Shown here one piece after another: positions 7,704 through 16,998 of a stretch of 64,000 nucleotides of DNA. The DNA lies in assembly GCF_008763945.1 (NCBI RefSeq), contig NZ_VTQH01000001.1, positions 1,741,139-1,805,138 of the forward strand, given 5' to 3'. The notes beneath the pieces are model-generated. The model saw nothing but the letters and a program-made list of their open reading frames with translations, did no database searches and had not been told where the DNA came from. Origin of the DNA: Microbacterium testaceum StLB037 (GTDB lineage Bacteria; Actinomycetota; Actinomycetes; Actinomycetales; Microbacteriaceae). How positions within the stretch are numbered: the stretch's first letter is position 1; every line of letters begins with the position of its first letter. The position numbers and the translations under genes are program-made.

Positions 7704-8632
7704 CCAGCACCGCCCTCCCCACCGTCGCCCCCGCCCCCGAGGCCCCGCCCGTCGTCGTCGACGCTCCCGCGCGTCGCCGCCGACGCCAGAGCTCAGGCCT
7801 GCGCTCCGATCGTCCGGGCGTGCGCCTCGCGTCATGGGCCGCGCTGATCGTGTGCGGCGGGTTCGCGCTGCTGCCGGTTTACTGGCTGCTCGCGACCTCG
7901 CTCACCCCTCGCGATCAGGTGTTCTCGTACCCGCCGAAGCTGTTCCCCACCGAGATCACCTTCGACGCCTACATTTCGCTGACCTCCAACCCGCAGCTGT
8001 TCACCTACCTGCAGAACAGCGTGATCGTCTCGGTCATCACGGCCCTGCTCTCGGTGATCGTGTCGGCCTACATGGGCTACTCGTTCTCGAAGTTCCGCTA
8101 CCGCGGTCGCCGGCAGCTGATGTACTTCGTGCTGGCTTCGCAGATGTTCCCGCAGGCCCTGTTGCTGGTCACCCTCTACAGCGTGTTCAGCGCCTACGGC
8201 CTGCTCAACACCTACACCGCTCTCGTGCTGTCGTTCACAACCTTCACGCTGCCGCTGTGCGTCTGGATGCTGAAGGGCTTCTTCGACACCATCCCCGACG
8301 AGCTCATCGAGGCCGCCCGCGTCGACGGCGCCTCGCGGCTGCGCACCATCCACTCGATCGTGCTGCCGCTGGCGGCCCCCGGGCTCGTCGCCGCCGGACT
8401 GTTCGCCTTCGTCCGCGGCTGGAACGACTTCATCTTCGCCCTGACGCTCGCCGGTCCCGACAAGCAGACGCTCCCGCCCGGACTCGTCAACACCTACGTC
8501 GGCGAGGCGGCCACCGCCTGGCCCGAACTCATGGCGGCATCGCTCGTGGTGTCGCTCCCCGTGGCCGTGGCGTTCATGCTGCTGCAGCGGTACCTGGTCA
8601 GCGGTATGACGGCCGGCGCCGTCAAGGGCTGA
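7700..8632 (+). CDS. ABC sugar importer permease, MalG/UgpE type
   Basis: Product of 310 residues. A long basic and Ala/Pro-rich N-terminal tail (about 1-40) precedes six helices. The EAA loop reads ELIEAARVDGASRLRTIHSI followed by LPLAAPG. It overlaps the first permease by 4 bases and is followed after 42 bases by the binding protein, so the two permeases form the channel of one importer. Confidence 0.9.
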   Translation: MTSTALPTVAPAPEAPPVVVDAPARRRRRQSSGLRSDRPGVRLASWAALIVCGGFALLPVYWLLATSLTPRDQVFSYPPKLFPTEITFDAYISLTSNPQLFTYLQNSVIVSVITALLSVIVSAYMGYSFSKFRYRGRRQLMYFVLASQMFPQALLLVTLYSVFSAYGLLNTYTALVLSFTTFTLPLCVWMLKGFFDTIPDELIEAARVDGASRLRTIHSIVLPLAAPGLVAAGLFAFVRGWNDFIFALTLAGPDKQTLPPGLVNTYVGEAATAWPELMAASLVVSLPVAVAFMLLQRYLVSGMTAGAVKG

Positions 8633-8674
8633 CCCCGACTTCTCTCTCTGCTCGCCCTGTCAAGGAGGACACCT

Positions 8675-9991
8675 ATGTCTACGTCTCTGCCCAACCCACT
8701 CATCACGCGCCGTCGCGCGCTGCAGTTCCTCGGCATCGGTGCCGCGGCCGCCGCCCTCGCCGGATGCGTCCCCACCGGAAGCAGCGGCCCCGCCGCCGGC
8801 GCGGCGGGACTGAACGGCACCGACCCCACCGATTTCGCGTTCGCCTCCTGGTCCCTCACCGAGGAGTCCGCCAAGCCGGCGCTCGAAGGCACGCTCTCGT
8901 CGTACGAGAAGGCCAAGGGCATCGCGGTCAAGCGCACCGCCTTCCCGTACAACGAGTACATCAACCAGCTCATGCTGCAGGTGACCGGCGGGCAGTTCAC
9001 CGGCGCCGCGCACGTCGACGTCGCGTGGCTCGGCAGTCTCGCGGCCACCGGGAAGCTGCAGGACGTCTCGGCGTTGGCATCCGGCCGCGGATACACCTCG
9101 TCGGCTCTGCAGGCGGCCACGTTCGACGGCGTGCAATACGCCCTGCCGTGGACCATCGGCGCAATCGGCCTGATCGCCAACTCCGAGACCCTCGGCAAGG
9201 CGGGCCTGTCGGCCGACGCGTTCCCGACGACGGTCGACGAGTTCGAGAAGGCCCTCGTCTCGCTGAAGGGGCTCGGCGGGGGACTCATCCCTTACGCCGC
9301 GTCGACCAAGGCCGCGCAGCTGAAGGACATCCTCATCTGGATGCAGACCTTCGGCAGCCCACTCGTCGACGGAGACACCATCACGATCGGCGACGACGCC
9401 AGCGTCGAGGCCGTCACCTGGTACAAGGGCCTCTACGACCAGGGCCTCATCGCCGCCGACGTCGACCGCTTCGACGCCCGCAGCCTGTTCGCCCAGGGAC
9501 GTGCCGCGATGTACGACGACGCCCCGGTGGGCCGCGGAGCGGTGACCAAGGAGTCGCCGGATGCGAACCTCGCCACCAAACTCGCGCCGGTGTCGCGTCC
9601 CGTGCTGAAGAAGGGCGACACCCCGCGCGCCCTCGTCTGGGGCGGCGCGATCGCGGTCGTCAACGGCACCGGTGCTGCGACCGCGGGCGACTTCGCCCAG
9701 TACGCCACGAGCGACCTCGACGCCATCCTCGCCGACTACGCGATGCGCGGTCTGCCGCCCGCGACGACCGAGGCGCTGTCGTCGTCGGAGGTCGCCTCCG
9801 ACGCTTTCGGCGCTCAGTTCAGCGAGCGCATCACCGCGACCGCAAGCTCGAACCCGCTGTGGAAGTTCACCGCTTACTCGCAGATCGAGTCGGCGATCGC
9901 CGATCGCGTGCAGGCCGTCCTGATCGGGTCCGCCTCGCCGAAGGACGCCATGAAGCAGGCCGGCGAGGCCGCGCAGAAGCTGGTCGGTTGA
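8675..9991 (+). CDS. ABC sugar-binding lipoprotein (family 1 solute-binding protein)
   Basis: Product of 438 residues. The signal has RRR at 12-14 followed by a hydrophobic stretch and the lipobox LAGC with Cys31, so it is a lipoprotein, possibly exported by Tat because of the twin-arginine start. The mature part matches carbohydrate-binding proteins of the MalE/UgpB class, including YALPWTIGAIGLIANSETL in the middle. It has the best ribosome binding site of the operon (AAGGAGG, 8662-8668 region), in line with the excess of binding protein over permease seen in such systems. It is followed after one base by the secreted lyase-like gene, linking capture and degradation of the same glycan. Confidence 0.9.
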   Translation: MSTSLPNPLITRRRALQFLGIGAAAAALAGCVPTGSSGPAAGAAGLNGTDPTDFAFASWSLTEESAKPALEGTLSSYEKAKGIAVKRTAFPYNEYINQLMLQVTGGQFTGAAHVDVAWLGSLAATGKLQDVSALASGRGYTSSALQAATFDGVQYALPWTIGAIGLIANSETLGKAGLSADAFPTTVDEFEKALVSLKGLGGGLIPYAASTKAAQLKDILIWMQTFGSPLVDGDTITIGDDASVEAVTWYKGLYDQGLIAADVDRFDARSLFAQGRAAMYDDAPVGRGAVTKESPDANLATKLAPVSRPVLKKGDTPRALVWGGAIAVVNGTGAATAGDFAQYATSDLDAILADYAMRGLPPATTEALSSSEVASDAFGAQFSERITATASSNPLWKFTAYSQIESAIADRVQAVLIGSASPKDAMKQAGEAAQKLVG

Positions 9992-9992
9992 G

Positions 9993-11813
9993 ATGAGGAT
10001 CTTCCGCGGGGGGAGCGCGGTCGCCGTCGCGGCGCTCGCCCTCGGGCTCATCGTCGCGCCCTCGGCGTCGGCGACCGTGAGCTCTGCGACGACCGTCGAA
10101 GAGCTCCCCTTCGCCGTCGACTCATCGAACCAGGCGGCATGGTGGAATCCCCTCGACGTGGTCGGCGAGACGACGTTCTTCGCCTTCAACGCCCCGGCCG
10201 CCCAGGCTGCTCGACACGAGGTGCACCTCGCCTCTCGCTCCGCGGATGGTGCGTGGACCGAAGGGTGCCTCCGTGCTTCGGCGCAGACGGCGTGCGTCAC
10301 CTTCGTGGACGACAACGGTCACAACCAACCGTCCATCGTCGTCGACGGCGACGGGATCATCCACGCCTTCGTCTCGATGCACAACGAGCAGTGGAACTAC
10401 TTCCGCTCCGACACCGCGGGCGACGTCCGCACGATGGTCGACCGGACCGCGACCATGCCCGACCTCGACGTCGACATCACCTACCCGGTCACGGCGCGCG
10501 GAGCAGACGGCGACGCCTGGGTGCTGGTGCGAACCGGTACGGATGCCGACGGGGCACGGGAGGGCGTGCTGTATCGCTACGACCGCGCTGCCGGTGCGTG
10601 GACGCGAGAGACGTCGATCGCCGCGGCGAAGGGGTACTCCTTCTACCCCGACGACCTCGAGGTGTCGCCCGACGGTCGGGTCCACGTGCTGTGGGAGTGG
10701 GGTCCGTTCCCCGCCGACCCGGCGCGGCATCTCGGCTCGTACGCCGTCTACGACCCCGCGACGGGATCGCTCACGGACGCCGCGGGCGCCACGCTGGTCG
10801 CCCCGATCACCCCCGCCACGGCGGGATCGGTCGTCTGGCGCCCCTTCGTGCCCGGCGAAAGCATCCGCAGCTACACCCCCGCGGTGCAGTCGGCCAAGCT
10901 CGCCCTCGACGGTTCTGCTCTCGCGGGGGTCGCCTACCGATTCGTCGAGGCGGATCGCTCGGCCTACGACGCGCATTTCGCGCGGTGGGACGGCTCGGGA
11001 TGGGTCGATGAGAAGGTCCTCGACACCGCGGCCCTCGGCGACGGCGTCGCCACCTCGGCAGCGGTCGACGTGACCCGGGCGGGGACGACGACTCGGCTCT
11101 ACACCGTCGTCACCGCTCAGGTGTGCGGCGAGGTGCGCAGCCGTGCCGTCGTCGCTGAACGTGATGACGCCGCATCGTCGTGGATCTTCGCCGGCATCGG
11201 CGAATCGCGCCTCGGGCAGCAGCGTCTGCGCGTCCAGACGCGGTCGACCGACGACGCCGACGTCGTGTACCTCTCGGTGCCGGCCGCGGCTCCCGCCCGG
11301 CTCGCGCGGGCGGTTGTCCCGCGCGACGCCGCAGTGGGGCCCGCCACCTCCCTCTCGGCCCTCGTCACCGACCTCCGCGATGACCCGGGAGGGGTCAATG
11401 TGGCTCTCGGTGCCACGGCGACAGCCTCGTCGAGCCTGCGGTCCGACACGGGCCCATCCCTCGCCGTCGACGGCGTCTGCACCGACGCCAGCCGATGGAT
11501 CTCGGCGGCGGGTGACTCCACTCCGTGGATCTCGGTGGACTTCGCTGCGGCGGCGCTCCACGAGGTGCGCGTGCGGAGCGGATACAGCGCGGACACAGGT
11601 TCAGCGGCCGTCCTCCGTTCGTTCGAGGTGCAGGTGCACACCGCGGCGGGCTGGACGAGCATCGGTTCCGTCGCCGGGAACACGCAACGCCTGGTGAGCA
11701 TCCCGGCCACGGGAGCCGTCGCGGACGGGGTGCGCCTGCTGATCAGCGACCCCTCGGCATCCACCACCGACGTCGCACGGGTCTTCGAGATCGAGGCGAT
11801 CGCCGTGGACTGA
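9993..11813 (+). CDS. secreted BNR_4-type polysaccharide lyase-like protein with F5/8C domain
   Basis: Product of 606 residues with a signal peptide (about 1-27, ending APSASA). Residues about 30-450 look like a seven-bladed propeller of the BNR_4 type: GHNQPSIVVDGDGIIHAFVS contains the conserved His and the typical D-G-x-IH turn, DITYPVT and VHVLWEW match later blades. BNR_4 proteins include ulvan lyases (PL24, PL25) and rhamnose-glucuronate lyases (PL42). Residues about 470-606 form an F5/8 type C (discoidin-like) sugar-binding domain beginning GVNVALGATATASSSL. The gene starts one base after the binding-protein stop, without its own clear ribosome binding site, so translation is probably coupled. 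It should act outside the cell on an acidic polysaccharide; activity is inferred from fold only. Confidence 0.7.
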   Translation: MRIFRGGSAVAVAALALGLIVAPSASATVSSATTVEELPFAVDSSNQAAWWNPLDVVGETTFFAFNAPAAQAARHEVHLASRSADGAWTEGCLRASAQTACVTFVDDNGHNQPSIVVDGDGIIHAFVSMHNEQWNYFRSDTAGDVRTMVDRTATMPDLDVDITYPVTARGADGDAWVLVRTGTDADGAREGVLYRYDRAAGAWTRETSIAAAKGYSFYPDDLEVSPDGRVHVLWEWGPFPADPARHLGSYAVYDPATGSLTDAAGATLVAPITPATAGSVVWRPFVPGESIRSYTPAVQSAKLALDGSALAGVAYRFVEADRSAYDAHFARWDGSGWVDEKVLDTAALGDGVATSAAVDVTRAGTTTRLYTVVTAQVCGEVRSRAVVAERDDAASSWIFAGIGESRLGQQRLRVQTRSTDDADVVYLSVPAAAPARLARAVVPRDAAVGPATSLSALVTDLRDDPGGVNVALGATATASSSLRSDTGPSLAVDGVCTDASRWISAAGDSTPWISVDFAAAALHEVRVRSGYSADTGSAAVLRSFEVQVHTAAGWTSIGSVAGNTQRLVSIPATGAVADGVRLLISDPSASTTDVARVFEIEAIAVD

Positions 11814-11878
11814 GCCCATCGACCTCCCCTCGCACGACACTCGGACGCCCCCGCGTCCCCAGGAAGGACACCCGCAGT

Positions 11879-14134
11879 ATGCGTTCACACACGGCCGACT
11901 ACGACGTGGTCGTCGTCGGCGGTGGGCTCTCCGGAGTCGCCGCCGCCATCGCCGCCGCCCGGCTCGACCGACGCGTCGCCCTCATCAACAACCGACCGGT
12001 GCTGGGCGGGAACTCCTCGTCGGAGGTCCGGGTCTGGGTGTGCGGGGCGACGGCGCATGGCAATCAACGCTGGGCTCGCGAGAACGGGATCATCGGTGAG
12101 CTGTACCTCGAGAACCAGTACCGCAATCCCGACGGGAACCCCATCCACTGGGACGATGTCGTGCTGGATGCCGTGCGCGCCGAGCCGAACATCTCGCTGT
12201 ACCTCAATACCGATGTCCGCGACGTGGTCGCCACGGGCCCCGAGGGGGCGCGTCGCATCGAGTCGGTGACGGGGTGGACCATGGGAGCCGAGACCGAGAC
12301 GCGCTTCGTCGCCCCGGTCTTCCTCGACTGCACCGGTGATGGGCTCGTCGGTCACCTCGCCGGGGCGCGGGCGCGGCTCGGCAAGGAATCGCGCGGGGAG
12401 TTCGACGAGGACTGGGCGCCGGAAGAGGCCGAGCGCACTTTCCTCGGCTCGACGCTGCTGTTCTACACGAAGGACGTGGGGCACCCGGTGCGCTTCGTCG
12501 CCCCCGATTCGGCGAAGTCGATCGTCGAGACCCCGATCCCGTCATCGCGCATCATCCGCAGCGGTGACAGCGGCGCGCACTACTGGTGGATCGAGTGGGG
12601 CGGTGAGCTCGACATCGTCCACGACAACGAGCGCATCCGCGACGAGCTGCGCTCGGTGATCCTGGGCATCTGGGACCACATCAAGAACTCGGGCGAGTTC
12701 GACGCCGAGAATCTCGATCTCGAGTGGATCGGCAACGTGCCCGGCAAGCGCGAGTACCGCCGCCTCGTCGGCGACTACACGCTGCACCAGCGCGACGTGA
12801 TCGAACAGACGCGCTTCGACGACGGCGTGGCCTTCGGTGGCTGGTCGATTGACCTGCACCCCAAGGAGGGCATGTACGCGACCGGTGCGGGCGCCGTCCA
12901 ACGTTTCTCGAACGGGGTCTTCGAGATTCCGTTCCGCTCGCTGTACTCCGCCGACGTCGAGAACCTCCTGATGGCCGGGCGCGACATCTCCGCCACGCAC
13001 ATCGCGTTCGGGGCCGCGCGCGTGATGGCCACCTGCGCGGCGATGGGCGAGGCGGCCGGGACCGCGGCATCCCTCGTCCTCGCCCGTCGCACGACCCCGC
13101 GGGGGCTTTACGAGAACCACCGCGAGGAGCTCCGTCAGCTCTTGCTGCGTCAGGACGCCCCGCTGATCGGCGTCGTCGATGCCGATCCGGCGAACCTCTC
13201 CCTCTCCGCCCGCGTCTCGGCTTCGGGCGTGCGGGCGGGACTCGGCCCGAGCGACACGGCGGTCGCCCGTCCGCATCCGCTCACCGACGATGTCGGCATC
13301 GTCGTTCCCGTTCACCCGCGTCTCGACGGGTTCGAGGTGCGTGTCGCCGCCGAGCGGGACGTGGACCTCGTGGTCGAGGTGTGGTCGACGGGGCTCGCGC
13401 AGAACGTCGTGCCCGAACACCTCGAGCATGCCGTCACGGTGACCGTGGCCGCGGGAGAAGCGAGGTGGGTGCACGCTCCGGTGCGCTGGGAACCCGAGAC
13501 TCCGGCGAACGCCGTCATCGTCGTCCGCGCCCAGCCCGGGGTCACCCTCTTCGTGACGGACGAGCTGCCTCCCGGCGTTCTGACTCTGGTCCACACCTCG
13601 GACGCCGACGATCAGAACGTGCAGGTGAGCCTCGACGAGCTGCTGGTGCAGTGGCCGACGAAGCCGCTGCGGGGGCGGTCGGTTCAGTTCCGCGTTCCCA
13701 CCGCATCGGAGGCGTTGGCACCGGAGCGCGCGGTCGGTGGATACCAGCGCCCCTTCGGCGGACCGAACCTGTGGGCCTCGGCACCGGTGACCGAGGCAGA
13801 GGCGTGGCTGCGGCTCGAATGGGACCGGCCCGTCGTTGCGCGCGAGATCGTGCTGGTCTTCGACGACGACCCTGACATCGAGCTGAACACCCTTCACCAT
13901 CACCGCGATCCGCACCTCGTTATGCCCTCGCTCGTCAACACGTACCGGGTCGAGGTCCAGGTGGCTGGGTCCGGGGAGTGGACCGAGGTCGCGACCGTGG
14001 CGGACAACCGTCGCCGCCGGCGCAGCCACCCGCTTTTCACCGGAATGGGCGCGATCGACGCCGCCCGCGTGGTCGTGACGGCGACCCACGGCGCTCCGGA
14101 GGCCCGCATCGTGGCCTTCCGTGTCCAGGAGTGA
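11879..14134 (+). CDS. FAD-dependent oxidoreductase (FAD_oxidored family) with C-terminal beta domain
   Basis: Product of 751 residues. DVVVVGGGLSGVAAAIAAAR (about 9-28) is the FAD-binding Rossmann motif and VLGGNSSSEV follows as in PF12831-type proteins. The FAD domain runs to about 440 and includes LLMAGRDISATHIAFGAAR, the second FAD contact. The remaining 300 residues form beta-rich domains, including a C-terminal F5/8C-like piece. There is no signal peptide, so it acts in the cytoplasm. ATG at 11879 follows AGGAAGGA with good spacing. Members of this family are common in polysaccharide-use loci but most have no assigned reaction; oxidation of an imported sugar is plausible and unproven. 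Confidence 0.75.
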   Translation: MRSHTADYDVVVVGGGLSGVAAAIAAARLDRRVALINNRPVLGGNSSSEVRVWVCGATAHGNQRWARENGIIGELYLENQYRNPDGNPIHWDDVVLDAVRAEPNISLYLNTDVRDVVATGPEGARRIESVTGWTMGAETETRFVAPVFLDCTGDGLVGHLAGARARLGKESRGEFDEDWAPEEAERTFLGSTLLFYTKDVGHPVRFVAPDSAKSIVETPIPSSRIIRSGDSGAHYWWIEWGGELDIVHDNERIRDELRSVILGIWDHIKNSGEFDAENLDLEWIGNVPGKREYRRLVGDYTLHQRDVIEQTRFDDGVAFGGWSIDLHPKEGMYATGAGAVQRFSNGVFEIPFRSLYSADVENLLMAGRDISATHIAFGAARVMATCAAMGEAAGTAASLVLARRTTPRGLYENHREELRQLLLRQDAPLIGVVDADPANLSLSARVSASGVRAGLGPSDTAVARPHPLTDDVGIVVPVHPRLDGFEVRVAAERDVDLVVEVWSTGLAQNVVPEHLEHAVTVTVAAGEARWVHAPVRWEPETPANAVIVVRAQPGVTLFVTDELPPGVLTLVHTSDADDQNVQVSLDELLVQWPTKPLRGRSVQFRVPTASEALAPERAVGGYQRPFGGPNLWASAPVTEAEAWLRLEWDRPVVAREIVLVFDDDPDIELNTLHHHRDPHLVMPSLVNTYRVEVQVAGSGEWTEVATVADNRRRRRSHPLFTGMGAIDAARVVVTATHGAPEARIVAFRVQE

Positions 14135-14219
14135 CATGCCGCGCGATACCGTAGCCCCCAGAACAGACCGCTCGGCGGCGCGCGCGAGCGCCGCCCGGTC
14201 CTCGACGAGGAGTCCCGCC

Positions 14220-15113
14220 ATGACCGACACGCCTTCGGCCACGCGGCGGATCTCGCCGCTCTCGCGCCGACAGCGCACCGGGATCATCGCGCTCGCCGTG
14301 CCCAATCTCGAGGAGCCCTACTTCGCCGAGCTCACGACCCTGCTGGCGCGCGGGGCCGAGGCGCGCGGGTTGTCGATCCTCATCCAGCAGACCGAGGGCG
14401 ACCATCAGCGCGAGATCGACGTCGCGAACGGGGTGGGGCTGCCCGAGACCGACGGCCTCATCCACATCCCGCGGTCTCTGACGGTCGGGGACCTCACCCG
14501 GCGTACGGATCCGGGACCGCTCGTGCTCCTCGGTGAGCACATCGCGGTGAGCCCCTTCACGCACGTCTCGATCGACAACCGCCGCACGGCTGACCTGGCG
14601 ACCGCGCATCTCGCCGACGCCGGGTGCCGCCGGGTCGCGTTCCTCGGACCTCGCGTGTCACGCCCCTCGGATGCCGCCGACCAGCGTTTCGCCGGGTACC
14701 GCGACGCCGTGTCGCGCCTGGGCCTGGCCGACGACCCGGAGCTCATCGTCGCGGTCGATGCGTTCACCTCCGAAGAGGGTGCGGCGGCGCTGGGCCGACT
14801 CCACTCCTCGGGCGTCGCGTACGACGGCGTGGTGTGCTCCAACGACTCCGTCGCTTTCGGCGTGCTCGCGGCTCTGCACGAGCGCGGGCGGGCGGTGCCG
14901 AGCGACGTCGCGGTGATCGGCATCGACAACGTGCACGCCGCGCAGTTCTCCGTCCCTGCGCTCTCGTCGGTAGCACCCGACGATCACGGGATCGTCGAAG
15001 CGGCGTTCACCGAGCTCGAGCGTCAGATGGCGGCTCGACCCGGCGCGGACGTTCCGGTGCGACACATCGTGGTGGATGCCACGGTGATCGCGCGAGCGAG
15101 TACGGCGCGGTGA
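14220..15113 (+). CDS. LacI/PurR-type sugar-binding domain protein without helix-turn-helix
   Basis: Product of 297 residues from ATG 14220, preceded by GAGGAG. From RRQRTGIIALAVPNLEEPYF (about 18 onward) it matches the periplasmic-binding-like effector domain of LacI regulators over its whole length, including VVCSNDSVAFGVLAAL and VIGIDNV. The usual 60-residue DNA-binding part with the helix-turn-helix is absent; only about 20 basic residues precede the effector domain. Other frames upstream do not encode a helix-turn-helix, so a simple frameshift is not the cause. It may act as a sugar sensor without own DNA binding, or be a decayed regulator. It ends the plus-strand operon. Confidence 0.7.
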   Translation: MTDTPSATRRISPLSRRQRTGIIALAVPNLEEPYFAELTTLLARGAEARGLSILIQQTEGDHQREIDVANGVGLPETDGLIHIPRSLTVGDLTRRTDPGPLVLLGEHIAVSPFTHVSIDNRRTADLATAHLADAGCRRVAFLGPRVSRPSDAADQRFAGYRDAVSRLGLADDPELIVAVDAFTSEEGAAALGRLHSSGVAYDGVVCSNDSVAFGVLAALHERGRAVPSDVAVIGIDNVHAAQFSVPALSSVAPDDHGIVEAAFTELERQMAARPGADVPVRHIVVDATVIARASTAR

Positions 15114-15157
15114 GCCCGACTCTCGCCGTCCGTTCCCCGCGCGGGGGCGGGCGGGTC

Positions 15158-15952
15158 TCAGGCGTCGCTGTGGGCGGCGACCCACAGCTCGGTGACGTGC
15201 GCGCGCAGCGTCTCTTCGGCGTCGGGCGCGAGTCCCTCGTCGGTGACCACCAGGTCGACCTCGTGGAGATCAACGATGGTGGTGAGCCCCACGGCTCCCC
15301 ACTTCGTGTGGTCGGCGAGGACGACCGCTCGGCCCCCCGCCGCGACGAGGGCGCGGTTGGTCTCGGCCTCGAGCAGGTTCGAGGTCGTCAGCCCCGCTGT
15401 GAGGTCCAGGCCGCGCACACCGAGAAAGACGATGTCGCAGTGCAGATGCTCGAGGGACGCGACGGCGACCGGACCGACCAGTGCATCGGCGGGAGTGCGG
15501 ACGCCGCCGGTGAGCACCACCGTCTGCGTGTAGGGCTCGTCCGCCCTGTCGGGGCGGGCGAACACGTCGGCCACGGGCAGGGAGTTCGTGACGATCGTCA
15601 GGTCGTCGATGCCGCGCAGCTCGCGCGCGAGAGCCCACGTCGTGGAGCCTCCGCTCAGTCCCACCGACATGCCCGGCTCGACGAGCCCGGCCGCGCGGCG
15701 GGCGATGGCCCTCTTGCCGTCTCCGTTGCGGCGGGACTGCGTGGCGAAGTCACGGGATGCCGCGACTCCGGGCTGCGGCGTGCGAGCGCCCCCACGGACT
15801 TTGTCGACGTGGCCGTCGGCCGCCAGCACGTCGAGATCGCGCCGGATGGTCATCTCGCTGACGCCGAGGGTCTCGGCCAGATCGGGAACCGCGGCGGCTC
15901 CCTGTCGGCGAACCTCGGCCAGGAGGCGGGATCGGCGTTCGGCGGCGAGCAC
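15158..15952 (-). CDS. DeoR/GlpR-family transcriptional repressor
   Basis: Product of 264 residues, the usual length. The N-terminal helix-turn-helix contains VSEMTIRRDLDVL, and the C-terminal DeoRC sensor domain has GLSGGSTTWALARELRG, TIVTNSLPVADV and VVLADHTKWG, which bind a phosphorylated sugar in relatives. Start is GTG at 15950-15952. It is divergent from the esterase pair (47 bases between starts) and convergent with the HTH-less LacI-like gene, so it is a good candidate regulator of the whole locus. Confidence 0.88.
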   Translation of the reverse strand: MLAAERRSRLLAEVRRQGAAAVPDLAETLGVSEMTIRRDLDVLAADGHVDKVRGGARTPQPGVAASRDFATQSRRNGDGKRAIARRAAGLVEPGMSVGLSGGSTTWALARELRGIDDLTIVTNSLPVADVFARPDRADEPYTQTVVLTGGVRTPADALVGPVAVASLEHLHCDIVFLGVRGLDLTAGLTTSNLLEAETNRALVAAGGRAVVLADHTKWGAVGLTTIVDLHEVDLVVTDEGLAPDAEETLRAHVTELWVAAHSDA

Positions 15953-15999
15953 GATCGCTCCTCTCGTTCGGGCCTCCAGTCTTCCACGGCGGCCCGCTC

Positions 16000-16998
16000 G
16001 TGAACGGCGTCATCGCCGATCCCGCGGGGGAGGGCGATTACGGCTTCGAGCTGCCGGCCCTTCGCGCGGTGCCCCCGGTCGCTCCGCCCGTCGGTTTCGC
16101 CGAGCGCTGGGAAGCCTGGGCGGCGGCGGCGGCCGAGGTCGACCCCGATCCGAGGATGACGCCCCTCGGGCGCGTGGACGGGCGATCGCTCTTCCTCGTC
16201 GATCACACCGTCGCCGACGGTCTGCGCGTGCGCGGGTGGTTCGCGACGCCGGTGGGCGGGATGCCGCCGCGGGTGGGGATCGTCCACGGTCACGGCTACG
16301 GCGGGCGCGAGGTTCCCGAGTTCGATCGCGTCCCGGACGATGCGGCGGTCTTCTTCCCCGTCGCGAGAGGGCAAGGGTCGCTCAACGCCGGACTCGGCGC
16401 ACCGACGCCCGCCGACGGGCACGTGCTCCACGGCATCCACTCGATCGACGAGTACGTTCTCGGCCGATGCGCCGTCGATCTCTGGCATGCCGGGTCGGCG
16501 CTGGGAGCTCTGGCCGGACCGATCCCGTTGTACTACGTGGGCGAGAGCTTCGGCGGCGGGATCGGGGCGCTCGCTCTTCCCTGGGATGACCGTTTCGTGG
16601 GGGCGACGTTGATCGTGCCGAGTTTCGGCCAGTACGACCTGCGCCTGCGCCTGCCGTGCGAAGGCAGCGGCGAGCGTGTGCGGGCTCACGTCGGGGTCCA
16701 CCCTGAGTCCCGCGAGGTCCTGCGCTTCTTCGACGCGTCCACGGCGGCGACCTTCGTCCGCGTGCCGGTGCGGGTGGAATGCGCCTTACGCGACCGTCAC
16801 GTTCCCCCGCCCGGGCAGTTCGCCGTCGCCAACGCGATCGACGAGGCGCCGGGTGCCGAGTTGGAGCTCGACGTGCAGCCCTACGGCCACCGCGAGTACC
16901 GCGGACTCGACGCCGTCCGCTCGCGGGCATTCGCCGCGACCCACGCGCACATCGACCGGGTGCTCTCGCGAGCGTCCGCGGAGGGGGAGAACCCGTGA
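16000..16998 (+). CDS. acetyl-xylan-esterase-like (CE7-type) hydrolase
   Basis: Product of 332 residues. It shows an alpha/beta hydrolase of the AXE1 (CE7) type: IVHGHGYGG (about 94-102), FFPVARGQG in the position of the family RGQ motif, the nucleophile Ser183 in GESFGGG, an acidic region near ECALRDRHVPPPGQF and a late His in YGHREYR. CE7 enzymes remove acetyl groups from xylo-oligosaccharides or cephalosporin C. Start GTG at 16000 has no strong ribosome binding site. It overlaps the second esterase by 4 bases (GTGA). Confidence 0.7.
   Translation: MNGVIADPAGEGDYGFELPALRAVPPVAPPVGFAERWEAWAAAAAEVDPDPRMTPLGRVDGRSLFLVDHTVADGLRVRGWFATPVGGMPPRVGIVHGHGYGGREVPEFDRVPDDAAVFFPVARGQGSLNAGLGAPTPADGHVLHGIHSIDEYVLGRCAVDLWHAGSALGALAGPIPLYYVGESFGGGIGALALPWDDRFVGATLIVPSFGQYDLRLRLPCEGSGERVRAHVGVHPESREVLRFFDASTAATFVRVPVRVECALRDRHVPPPGQFAVANAIDEAPGAELELDVQPYGHREYRGLDAVRSRAFAATHAHIDRVLSRASAEGENP

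Noticed and set aside
14135..14219. Frameshifted helix-turn-helix before the LacI-like effector domain
   Set aside because: The 85 bases were read in all three plus frames; none encodes a LacI-type helix-turn-helix.
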